NCBI GenBank assembly: GCA_950097015.1
Contig: CATNEN010000025.1
Coordinates: 2,478,001 to 2,542,000 of the forward strand
Direction: 5' to 3'
DNA length: 64,000 nt
Source of the DNA: Macrostomum hystrix
Lineage: Eukaryota; Platyhelminthes; Macrostomidae
Translations under genes and position numbers: made by a program
The notes under the pieces: model-generated
What the model saw: only the letters and a program-made list of their open reading frames with translations
What the model was told of the DNA's origin: nothing
Databases searched by the model: none
In this document: positions 35,301 to 45,514 of the stretch, one piece after another
Position numbering within the stretch: position 1 is the first letter of the stretch
Layout of the letters: every line of letters starts with the position of its first letter

Positions 35301-36221
35301 ATCGATGTTTTTTGGAATGAGTATCTTTTATGTTAAGAATTCGTAGAAAGGGGATTTTAACATTGGGGATACAGAGATAGAGGATTTTGTAGATGGCTAT
35401 ATGTTTAGTGTATCAACCGATTGACTGAATAGAAAAAGTTTGATAGTGAGAATTCACACCGAATATTCAGAACTGCTAAAATTTTATCCCACTCGAACCG
35501 CGCCCCTTTCCCACTTAAAGGGCCGCCTGTGGTAAGAAAAATATTTTTCCTACAAAATCTGATCAACTTGCCCCCGCACAATGACTTTTCATCCTGCAAC
35601 GAAAACTCCCACCCGCACAGATAATGGGATTGGAATCTGTTATGCAATTAATATTGGGAATCAGAAACCTAGGTCCATTGACACCTGATAAGGCAGTGGC
35701 CGACTCGCCCGAATACCTTAAACAATAGCAGCTCCCAATCCGGTGTTTACTACACACTTAGCTTCTCCCTGGGGGCTTAAAATATACTGAACGAATTGCT
35801 TCTAGCAATCAAAACTGACTTTCCTCTAGCTCAAATTACAGATAGCAGAAAACTTTTCATCCAGTATTGATCAGCCGGCGAAGATCTGTTTGGCTCTTGG
35901 AAAAATATACTAAATAATCTTTGCTTGGCCAAGACTTCAGATAACTTCAGATATTGATAATAGACTTATACTGGACTTCCTAACACCCCCTGTAGTGGCT
36001 TATCGAAATTCAAAGTCAATATCAAGTAATGGTGATGTCACATTTTCATATACGAGCTATCTCTATAGTTTATTTTTGCAATTATGATATTATATCAGAA
36101 TGATAAGTTCCACTATTGGTGCTTGATTTAATGTATCTTTTATTCGCTTTTATTCCAGTCTCCGATTGTACGCAGTCTCTGATAGCTGCGGCTGCGCTCC
36201 GTCAACTGCATCAGACGGAGG
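35301..36221. other. Unique spacer
   Basis: AT-rich; nothing recognised. Confidence 0.4.
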
Positions 36222-36465
36222 TAGTAGGCTTGTGGCTGGAGCGTCGAACTTACGACTTGAAGGTCGGGGGTTCGATTCCTGACTCCATTGGAGCAATTTG
36301 TGTCCTTCCTTAGCAAGACACTTAACTCTGCATTGCTTCAGTTCACCCAGCTGTTAAATGGGTACCAACAAAAGCTGGAATAATTGGGGGTGGGTGTGGC
36401 GTCCCCCCAGTCCATGGACTGAACAGCTGTACGCAGCTTTCAGATGCGCCGCGGAAGAACCGAGA
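36222..36465 (+). mobile_element. SINE family A
   Basis: Head GTGGCTGGAGCGTCG, B-box GGTTCGATTCC, body with TTCAGTTCACCCAGCTG and the tail CCCCCCAGTCCATGGACTG. Compared with 57896 it lacks the final GTGTAATCAATTAT block. Confidence 0.75.
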
Positions 36466-37261
36466 GAGAGATTTGAGCAGACAAAAGCTCAAAATCTGTG
36501 CTTTCATAATTATTTTTCTCTCTAACATGGATCTTTGTCAATTATATCCATCTATTTGCAACATTTTCTTGACAATTGTCGCATTCTCTCTCATTCAATT
36601 ATTTTCAAGTGATATTGGCTGGAAGGATTCTGTAGCAGGCAATGATTTAAGTGCTCAAGGCATCTCAACAGCTCCTCGGTTTAGCAAAAATCCTTTGTAA
36701 GAACAACAGGATCTGCTAGCCTACAGGCCTATTAAGAAGATTGACGTTTGTCATGGATTAGCGAAGGATACAGTTGAGAAGAGATTAACACGATTAGCGA
36801 TCTGGGAATCGTCACAATGGCAAGATCCGAAGCTTTCACACTAATGGAAGCTCGGAGACAGCCGTGTAATTTATCCCCTTATCTATAGCTCCTCCCCTAC
36901 CCCCGCCTGAGGCGAAATCCCACTGCAGGACTCGAAATCCCATTTCGGTGCCAAACTAAATCCAAATTTGGGGCTAGTAAAGAGAAGGAAAAGGCGTCAA
37001 GAGGATTATTGTTACCGAGTGGTGACGGGAGGAAGTGCTGAGGGAGCCCATTTGACAGCCATTTGCGGCTTTCGTGCGGTCCGGTATCGAATGTCGCTAC
37101 CGACGCTTGGAGGCTTTCTCATTCCTTATCCCCGAATGCTTGAGTAATCCAGCAGGTCATGTGTTGACGAGAATGCCAGTGAGTGCATAAGATTCACTTC
37201 AGTGTCAGTAGGTCAGTATCCAGTGCAACTCCATTTCGGAAACAATTCTTCAAATGGACTC
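36466..37261. other. Unique spacer
   Basis: Follows the SINE at 36222-36465. One short plus frame (36473-36700) without a domain. Confidence 0.4.
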
Positions 37262-37612
37262 AGCTTTCTTTTCTTGCTCTCAGTCTACTTCTCTTGCTCT
37301 CAGTCTACTTCTCTTGCTCTCAGTCTACTTCTCTTGCTCTCAGTCTACTTCTCTTGGTCTCAGTCTACTTCTCTTGCTCTCAGTCTACTTCTCTTGGTCT
37401 CAGTCGACTTCTCTTGGTCTCAGTCTACTTCTCTTGCTCTCAGTCGACTTCTCTTGGTCTCAGTCTACTTCTCTTGGTCTCAGTCTACTTCTCTTGGTCT
37501 CAGTCTACTTCTCTTGGTCTCAGTCTACTTCTCTTGGTCTCAGTCGACTTCTCTTGGTCTCAGTCTACTTCTCTTGGTCTCAGTCTACTTCTCTTGGTCT
37601 CAGTCTACTTCT
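37262..37612. repeat. Minisatellite, 20-bp unit CTTCTCTTGGTCTCAGTCTA
   Basis: About 17 units; TTGCTCTC at the left grades into TTGGTCTC at the right. All three plus frames stay open because the unit has no stop. Confidence 0.9.
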
Positions 37613-37627
37613 GCTCACTCTACTTCA

Positions 37628-38352
37628 TACAGCATGAAAAATCTTACAGTATAACCAACCCTACAGCATGACTGATCTAACAGCATGACCAATCTTACAG
37701 CATGAACAATCTTACAGCATAAGAAAGCTTACAGCATGACCGATCTAACAGCATGACCAATCTTACAGCATGAACAATCTTACAGCATAAGAAAGCTTAC
37801 AGCATGACCAATCTAACAGCATGACCAGTCTTACAGCATGATCGTTCTTACAGAATGACCAATCTTACAGCATGAGAAAGCTTACAGCATGACCGATCTT
37901 ACAGCATGACCAATCTTACAGCATGACCGATCTTACAGCATGACCGATCTTACAGCATGACCAGTCTTACAGCATGACCAATCTTACAGCATGACCAATC
38001 ATGCAACATGACCAATCTAACAACATGACCAACCCTACAGGATGACTGATCTAACAGCATGACCAATCTTACAACATGACCAATCTAACAACATGACCAA
38101 TCTAACAGCATGACCAATTTAACAGCATGACCAATCTAACAGCATGACCAATCTAACAGCATGACCAATCTAACAGCATGACCAATCTAACAGCATGGCC
38201 AATCTTACAGCATGAGAAAGCTTACAGCATGACCAATCTTACAGCATGGCCAATCTTACAGCATGAGAAAGCTTACAGCATGATCGATCTTACAGAATGA
38301 CCAATCTTACAGCATGAGAAAGCTTACAGCATGATCGATCTTACAGCAAAAC
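37628..38352. repeat. Minisatellite, 17-bp unit CAGCATGACCAATCTTA
   Basis: About 42 units with variants (GAGAAAGCTTA, GATCGATCTTA). It follows the 20-bp array almost directly. Confidence 0.9.
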
Positions 38353-38999
38353 CAATCCTATTACCTTTTGAAGTCATGAAAAAACAGCCAGGTTTTTCCG
38401 TCATCCTTCCCTCACAGATTCGCAACAGACTACTTACAGCATAGTATTGGGAAACTGAGGATACAGGAACTATAAACTAAGTGAGGTTTAGGAGGGTGTC
38501 AGCAGAGGAACTGGTCCAAAAATTTGCACCAGCTGTTTGGCCATCGCTTTTCCAAGCTCTAATGGGTAATGGGTAATGTTCCATTAGCCAACTGCCATAG
38601 AGATAGAGAAGATTGCGGCTCTGTTAATGCAAATAAATCTATCACTTTTGACATTGGGGTGGTTGGGTCGGGTGGCGAGCGGCGTTCTTTCAGATAGATT
38701 TTATGGGAAAGGCTTAGTTAAAAGCATCAAAGCCTTAGTTACAGGCTACACTCACAATGACAACGCAGTCGAAGCATTTGTTGTCAAATTGAAAATAACA
38801 TGTTTTGTTGTTTTCCGGGTCGGTTTGTCGATTTATTTCCGTTTTTAAATTCAGATTTTTCAGAAAGAAAGAACGTGCCTATTTTTCTGAAATCCGTTTT
38901 TTTCTTCAATTGTAGCACAAATTTCTAACGAAAATAAAAAAGTAAAATCGGACGCATTATAAGCATTTTATTTCTAAGAAACCGCTTTTAGAATCGAAC
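38353..38999. other. Unique spacer
   Basis: One plus frame at 38627-38848 without a domain. Nothing supported. Confidence 0.4.
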
Positions 39000-39560
39000 A
39001 GCATTCTAAAGAAAATAATTCTTAGAAACCTCCAATTAAAGTAATCGTGGAATTCGCAAAATAATCGGCGATCTTTTGTAACATTTTAATGGGATTAAAA
39101 ATCAACAGTCACGCTGTCCAAGGTACTCATTAGATTTCTAAGAAAACGATTCAGATTTCTTAGAAACGAGTGCAATTTCTTAGAATATATTGGAATAAAA
39201 AATAATTGGAAATTGAGTTTATTTAGAAACCAGTGAGACTTTTTAAAACCACGAAATGAGTGAGATTTCTAAGAAACTGATAGTATTTCTAAGAAACGAG
39301 GGAGATTTATAAGAATCATTTGAGATTTATAAGGCTTGAAAGATTTATTTAAAAAAACGATTCCGTTTTCTTAGAAACGAGTGCAATTTCTTAGAACCGA
39401 TTGGAATTTTAAAAAATAATAGAAAATTGGGTTCATTAAGAAACCAGTGAGACTTCTTAAAACCTGCGAATTTTTAAGTAAGCATCATCTACGAAAACAG
39501 CAAGATTGTCTAGAAACTAAAAACGATTTCTTAGAAACGTGTGATATTTCAAAGATGGCA
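39000..39560. repeat. Old, degenerate array around TTTCTAAGAAACGAGT
   Basis: Roughly 30-40-bp spacing of a GATTTCTTAGAAACGAG motif, heavily diverged. TTTCTAAGAAA is itself palindromic. An aged counterpart of the homogeneous arrays. Confidence 0.6.
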
Positions 39561-40007
39561 ATCGTGAAAATCTTATGAATTTCATTCTCAAAGTTTGGAA
39601 AAATAGCATGAAAGTCAATGAACAGCTTTGCTAATTGTGTTTGGTTTTTCGGATTGTTAACTAAAAGTCCTCGTCAAGTTTCACTTCTGACTAAACATAT
39701 TCGCAGACTAGTTTCAGGACTTGGTTGCTCAGGACAGACAAGATATACAATTTTAACGCAATATTTTAATTCCGGTGTCCTAATTTTCGCGTGCCTATAC
39801 ACAAACTTCCATGACTAGCCCATTGCTTTTCGTTTTATTCTGAGTGTCATAGGATTCAGCTGTTTCAGAAAAGAGACACTAATTTCGATACAAAATTAGT
39901 TTGGGCCGCCTAGTGGAACTACATTATTGACCTTGATTTTCTAATTTTCTAAGCATTTCTTTTCTCCACCAGTGTTTGTTTGTCTTCGATTGAATATGAA
40001 ATAATGA
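39561..40007. other. Unique spacer
   Basis: AT-rich; the open frame 39618-39818 has no recognisable domain. Confidence 0.35.
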
Positions 40008-41005
40008 ACTTCTCCCTTCTCCCTTCTCCCGTTTCCCATCTCCCATCTCCAACATTCTTTCTCCCTTCTCCCTTCTCCCTTCGCCCTTCTCCCTTCTCCC
40101 TTCTCCCATCTCCCTTCTCCCATCTCCCTTCTCCCATCTCCCTTCTCCCATCTCCCTTCTCCCCCGTCTTCCGTCTCCCTACTCCCTTCTTCCATCTCCA
40201 TTTTCCCGTCTCCCTTCTCCCTTCTCCCGTTTCCCATCGCCCATCTCCAACATTATTTCTCCCTTCTCCCTTCGCCCTTCTCCCTTCTCCCTTCTCACGT
40301 CTCCCGTCTCCCTTCTCCCTTCTCCCTTCTCCGGTCTCCCATCTCCCTTCTCCCATCTCCCTTCTCCCATCTCCCTTCTCCCCCGTCTTCCGTCTCCCTA
40401 CTCCCTTCTTCCATCTCAATTTTCCCGTCTCCCTTCTCCCTTCTCCCGTTTCCCATCGCCCATCTCCAACATTATTTCTCCCTTCTCCCTTCGCCCTTCT
40501 CCCTTCTCCCTTCTCACGTCTCCCGTCTCCCTTCTCCCTTCTCCCTTCTCACGTCTCCCTTCTCCCTTCTCTTTTCTCCCTTCTCCCTTCTCCCGTTTCC
40601 CATCGCCCATCTCCAACATTATTTCTCCCTTCTCCCTTCTCCCTTCTCACGTCTCCCTTCTCCCTTCTACCTTCTCTCTTCACCCTTCCCCCGTCTCCCT
40701 TCTCTCTTCTCCCGTCTCCCTTCTCCCTTCTCCCTTCTCCCTTCTACCTTCTCTCTTCACCCTTCCCCCGTCTCCCTTCTCTCTTCTCCCGTCTCCCTTC
40801 TCCCTTCTCCCTTCTCCCTTCTACCTTCTCTCTTCACCCTTCCCCCGTCTCCCTTCTCTCTTCTCCCGTCTCCCTTCTCCCGTCTCCCTTCTCCTGTCTC
40901 CCTTCTCGCTTCTCCAGTCTCCAACATTCTTTCTCCCTTCTCCCTTCTCTCTTCACCCTTCCCCCGTCTCCATTCTCTCTTCTCCCTTCTCTCTTCTCCC
41001 GTATC
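40008..41005. repeat. CCCTTCT-type polypyrimidine array with higher-order repeats
   Basis: Six-to-seven-bp CTCCCTT units. Marker segments CATCTCCAACATTATTTCTC recur at about 40040, 40245, 40465 and 40610, and CTTCACCCTTCCCCCGTCTC recurs in the right half, showing block duplication. Confidence 0.88.
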
Positions 41006-41374
41006 CAAATTATATTCTTTAATCTCCCATAATTCTTCTCTATTATTCCTTCTCTCAGCTAACTCCCCCTAACTTTCCTTACCTTTCGATTTAATCTGTG
41101 TCCCAATCTTCCTAAAGGCCTGAACCCTCAATTCGAACGCTTTTGTTAACCTCCATTCACCTGGCTCTCGTAATTAACTAGGCCCTCCAATCTGTCCGGT
41201 AAATTTATTTTCCTAATCTCTCGCCTTGACTAGAGTTACCGTCAGTTATTTTACAACTACAAAAAACGTTTTCTGAATTATAAAACGCACTTTACGTGAC
41301 TATGCATAATGTCACTGGACCAAAATTAGTTTTATAGCAACGTTGCACATTTTTATATGAATGATCTGCTTTAT
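41006..41374. other. Unique spacer
   Basis: No gene seen. Confidence 0.4.
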
Positions 41375-41705
41375 GACAGATATTCAGTATGACCAATCTT
41401 CAGTATGACCAATATTCAGTATGACTAATCTTCAGTATGACTGAACTTCTGTATGACCGATCTTCAGTATGACCGATCTGCAGTATGATCGATCTGCAGT
41501 ATGACCGATCTGCTGTATGACCTATCTGCTGTATGACCGATCTTCAGTATGATCGATCTGCAGTATGATCGATCTGCAGTATGACCGATCTGCAGTATGA
41601 CCGATCTTCAGTATGATCGATCTGCAGTATGATCGATCTGAAGTATGACCGATCTGCAGTATGACCGATCTTCAGTATGACCGATCTGCAGTATGACCGA
41701 TCCGA
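41375..41705. repeat. Array, 16-bp unit CAGTATGACCGATCTG
   Basis: About 21 units with CTTCAGTATG and TGATCGATC variants. Confidence 0.9.
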
Positions 41706-42234
41706 CTCTCGTGAGGTTTGTCATTTTAGAAAGCTTTGCAATTAACTCGTTAACCATTCGAGTCAGCCGACATGTCTTACAATGAGACGCCTCAGAAGTC
41801 AAGATCTATGCCGGCACGAACAAACGACTCGAACCTGTCAGTCCATCGGCCATTGATTAATCACTTCACCTACGTGCCTCAACTGTGTGTCGTATTTTAT
41901 GAAGTCGCTGTGAGGTTTTTCAGCCTTTGCGATCCCAAACAAAATGCCTTTGAATAGACTTGCACAGACATAGACTCGGCCCCGGCTGGAGGAAAATCGA
42001 TTTAATTACTTCCTTGGTTGCTCCAAGCCGGGAGAACTTTAAGGCGAGGGAAGAAATGAGAAATGGATAGGAGAAAGATCCAGAGAAAAAGTTCTATATA
42101 TGTTGGCAGAAAACTCCCATGCCGCTCCGCACAATAATCCATTCACTACTGGAACAAATTTTCCATTTCACATCAGCTTTTTAAAACATCTATTCGGATT
42201 GTAATATATGAGATCATGAGAGTAAACTGAGAGA
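41706..42234. other. Unique spacer
   Basis: A plus frame with a true ATG (41772-41957, 61 codons) has no recognisable domain; not supported as a gene. Confidence 0.35.
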
Positions 42235-43380
42235 ATGAGAGAGTTGGGTGAGAGAGAGGACACTGCCCATTGAATTTCAAAAGGAGAGAGAAGGAGAGAG
42301 TAGGTGAGAGAAGGAGAGAGTAGGGTGAGAGAAGGAGAGAGTAGTTGAGAGAAGGAGAGAGTAGGTGAGAGAAGGAGAGAGTAGGTTAGAGAAGGAGAGA
42401 GTAGGTGAGAGAAGGAGAGAGTAGGTTAGAGAAGGAGAGAAAAGGTGAGAGAAGGAGAGAGTAGGTGAGAGAAGGAGAGAGTAGGTGAGAGAAGGAGAGA
42501 GTAGGTGAGAGAAGGAGAGAGTAGGTTAGAGAAGGAGAGAAAAGGTGAGAGAAGGAGAGAGTAGGTGAGAGAAGGAGAGAGTAGGTGAGAGAAGGAGAGA
42601 GTAGGTGAGAGAAGGAGAGAGTAGGTTAGAGAAGGAGAGAAAAGGTGAGAGAAGGAGAGAGTAGGTGAGAGAAGGAGAGAGTAGGTTAGAGAAGGAGAGA
42701 GTAGGTGAGAGAGGGAGAGAGTAGGTGAGAGAAGGAGAGAGTAGATGAGAGAAGGAGAGAGTAGGGTGAGAGAAGGAGAGAGTAGGGTGAGAGAAGGAGA
42801 GAGTAGGTGAGAGAAGGAGAGAGTAGGTGAGAGAAGGAGAGAGTAGGTGAGAGAAGGAGAGAGTAGGGTGAGAGAAGGAGAGAGTAGTTGAGAGAAGGAG
42901 AGAGTAGGTGAGAGAAGGAGAGAGTAGGTTAGAGAAGGAGAGAGTAGGTGAGAGAAGGAGAGAGTAGGTTAGAGAAGGAGAGAAAAGGTGAGAGAAGGAG
43001 AGAGTAGGTGAGAGAAGGAGAGAGTAGGTGAGAGAAGGAGAGAGTAGGTGAGAGAAGGAGAGAGTAGGTTAGAGAAGGAGAGAAAAGGTGAGAGAAGGAG
43101 AGAGTAGGTGAGAGAAGGAGAGAGTAGGTGAGAGAAGGAGAGAGTAGGTGAGAGAAGGAGAGAGTAGGTTAGAGAAGGAGAGAAAAGGTGAGAGAAGGAG
43201 AGAGTAGGTGAGAGAAGGAGAGAGTAGGTTAGAGAAGGAGAGAGTAGGTGAGAGAGGGAGAGAGTAGGTGAGAGAAGGAGAGAGTAGATGAGAGAAGGAG
43301 AGAGTAGGGTGAGAGAAGGAGAGAGTAGGGTGAGAGAAGGAGAGAGTAGGGTGAGAGAAGGAGAGAGTAGGGTGAGAGAA
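42235..43380. repeat. Polypurine minisatellite, 20-bp unit GAGAGAAGGAGAGAGTAGGT
   Basis: About 57 units. A block marked by GTAGTTGAGAG (about 42340 and 42890) repeats about 550 bp apart. The GGACACTGCCCATTGAATTT edge of the hammerhead element lies at about 42259. Confidence 0.9.
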
Positions 43381-44019
43381 TTAGGAGGAGTGTAAGCGCA
43401 TCTCCCACAGCCAACGCCATGTCAAACGAAGGCTAATTGGAAGGCCCTATCATCTCTCATCATAGGCACCAAAAGCTGAGCATACATTTTAAATGTTGGC
43501 AGAGCAGGCATATTTTTGTCCTGTCCTAATCAGAATTTTGTTTGTCCAGCACTAATATTTGAATGAATGCATGAATTCAAAAGTACAATTGATTTGAAAA
43601 CAGGAAAAAACTGATTAAAGGCACTAGCCAATCGACGGTGCACTCAGTTCTGATTGGATGAGAGAAGGGAGTGGCTAGAAGATAGAACAGGTTTTTGTAT
43701 GCTAGCAATTAACACAGCTCTGAGGACAGGCAGAGAGGTTCGAATGGATATTGTCTGCATGACTACCAACTCAGAACTTCAAATCTCCAATATTAAACTA
43801 CCTCATAGTTTAAACAATGACTTCTCCAGCTAGGGCTACTAGAAGCAGCAGCAATTTCGGGTGAGAAAGCTTTCACTGTTCAACAGGAGCTGACTGACAC
43901 ATATCACGTGCATTTCGAAAGTGAGGATGTGAATAAAAGAGGAGACGAAATGGAAGACAGTTGACCGATTGGCAGCAAGAAAATGCACAGCTGTGACGAT
44001 TGTCAGATTGGAGAGAAAA
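43381..44019. other. Unique spacer
   Basis: No gene recognised; sits between GA arrays related to the hammerhead element. Confidence 0.4.
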
Positions 44020-44340
44020 TAGAAAGAGAGTAGGGTGAGAGAAGGAGACAGTAGGTGGGAGAGAGAGAGTAGAGTAAGCGAAGGAGAGAGTAGATGAGAG
44101 AAGGAGACAGTAGGTGGGAGAGAGAGAGTAGAGTAAGCGAAGGAGAGAGTAGATGAGAGAAGGAGAGAGTAGGTAAGAGAAGGAGAGAGTAGGGTGAGAG
44201 AAGGAGAGAGTAGAGTGAGCGAAGGAGAGAGTAGGTGGAGGAGGAGAGAGTAGGTGAGAGAAGGAGAGAGTAGTGTGAGAGAAGGAGAGAGTAGGTATGA
44301 GAAGAAGAGAGTAAGGGAGAGAGGGAGAGAGAGAGAGTGG
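44020..44340. repeat. GA-rich array next to the hammerhead dimer
   Basis: Units of GAGAAGGAGAGAGTAGG type with GGGAGAGAGAGAG variants, continuous with the array inside each 300-bp unit. Confidence 0.85.
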
Positions 44341-44438
44341 GAGAGAGGAGAGAGGACACTGCCCATTGAATTTCAAAAATCTAATGTTGGAATCGATTCC
44401 GATATGTATCGAAAAAATTGAAATCAGGATTCGAACCA

Positions 44439-44493
44439 AGGCAACTCTAGACGCGTTTCGCTCTTATTGGAGCTCATCAGTAGAGTCTAGCCT
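44439..44493 (-). ncRNA. Type I hammerhead ribozyme, copy 2, exactly 300 bp downstream
   Basis: Identical over the whole ribozyme to the copy at 44739-44793 and offset by exactly 300 bp. Predicted cut: between 44450 and 44449. Cutting at both copies of a minus-strand transcript would release a 300-nt unit RNA with a 5'-hydroxyl and a 2',3'-cyclic phosphate, the form that can be ligated into a circle. Confidence 0.85.
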
Positions 44494-44738
44494 ACACCTA
44501 CTCTAGAGAGAGTAGGTGAGAGAAGGAGAGAGTAGGTGAGAGAGGGAGAGAGTAGGTGAGAGAAGGAGAGAGTAGGGTGAGAGAAGGAGAGAGTAGGTAT
44601 GAGAAGAAGAGAGTAAGGGAGAGAGGGAGAGAGAGAATGGGAGAGAGGAGAGAGGACACTGCCCATTGAATTTCAAAAATCTAATGTTGGAATCGATTCC
44701 GATATGTATCGAAAAAATTGAAACCAGGATTCGAACCA

Positions 44739-44793
44739 AGGCAACTCTAGACGCGTTTCGCTCTTATTGGAGCTCATCAGTAGAGTCTAGCCT
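44739..44793 (-). ncRNA. Type I hammerhead ribozyme, copy 1 in transcript order
   Basis: Seen on the minus strand, 5' to 3': AGGC, internal loop, stem I strand ACTCTA, core CTGATGA, stem II GCTC with loop CAATAA and GAGC, core GAAA, mini stem III within ACGCGT, cleavage triplet GTC, stem I return strand TAGAGT, one unpaired T, GCCT. Every invariant hammerhead position is present, and stem I (6 bp plus 4 bp beyond the internal loop) and stem II (4 bp) are perfectly paired. Predicted cut: between 44750 and 44749. The very short stem III resembles the schistosome and Penelope-associated motifs, which work best as dimers. A competing 6-bp pairing (CTAGAC with GTCTAG) exists. Confidence 0.85.
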
Positions 44794-44949
44794 ACACCTA
44801 CTCTAGAGAGAGTAGGTGAGAGAAGGAGAGAGTAGGTGAGAGAGGGAGAGAGTAGGTGAGAGAAGGAGAGAGTAGGTGACAGAAGGAGAGAGTAGGTGAG
44901 AGAAGGAGAGAGTAGGGAGAGAGGGTGTGAGAAGTAGTAGGGTGAGAGA

Positions 44950-45514
44950 AGGAGAGGTGAAGTTTCTTGAATGTGTTAATTTCAGGAAAATATATTTTGA
45001 AGATAAGGGAATTTCCGTAAAATTGAAAAACTTCTAGTTTTTTTGCTACCTTTTCGGGAAAATAGTTTCTTTGAGGAGTCAAACGAAATACGAGTATTTT
45101 CGGAATTTCTTTCCCGAATTATCAATTCGGAATTGGCTCAAGCGAAGAGTGCATATTCTAACATTTCTACCCCCCTAAGCTTTAGGTCTCATCTTGAAGA
45201 GCACTCTAAATAGCGGAAATCGTTAATCCTTATCCAACGTCTCTCGTTATTCGATCGGTGCGTTCTGATTGGGTAACGGAAAAAGGCCCAGAAGAAACTA
45301 GAAAACTGTGAAGCAGCTCCACAGAGATAAGCGGTCACGCTTTGCTGATTCTGAAGTTCCCATCCCAGTGAAGCCTCTGGATCAATCAATAAGATACCAA
45401 AGCAAGCTGAGAGATGGAGGGCATTGCGGCTCGGGCCACATACCAATGAGAACTGGTATGGAAATGCTATAACTGCTTCGAATATAATATATTTTTATTC
45501 GAACATATTTACTA
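44950..45514. other. Unique spacer
   Basis: No supported gene; an AT-rich part precedes a GC-average part at 45190-45446. Confidence 0.4.

Larger units (their letters stand above)
44341..44940 (-). mobile_element. Tandem dimer of a 300-bp hammerhead-bearing (retrozyme/SINE-like) repeat
   Basis: Bases 44341-44640 and 44641-44940 are near-identical. Each contains a hammerhead, an exact pol III B-box on the minus strand (GGTTCGAATCC, complement of 44427-44437 and 44727-44737), a unique AT-richer stretch and a GA-rich minisatellite segment. The edge sequence GGACACTGCCCATTGAATTT also occurs alone at about 42259, so the neighbouring GA arrays probably share an origin with it. No protein is encoded. 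Known parallels: schistosome Sm-alpha satellite, metazoan retrozymes, Penelope-like elements. Confidence 0.7.

Noticed and set aside
39980-41032. 350-codon Ser/Pro/Leu-rich frame
   Set aside because: It is a polypyrimidine array; the absence of purines removes stop codons in that frame.
41772-41957. 61-codon plus frame with a true ATG
   Set aside because: No recognisable domain, no neighbouring exon or clear donor; a frame of this length is expected by chance.
42259-42285. Third hammerhead copy suggested by the shared element edge
   Set aside because: Only the GGACACTGCCCATTGAATTT edge is present; no CTGATGA or GAAA core is nearby.
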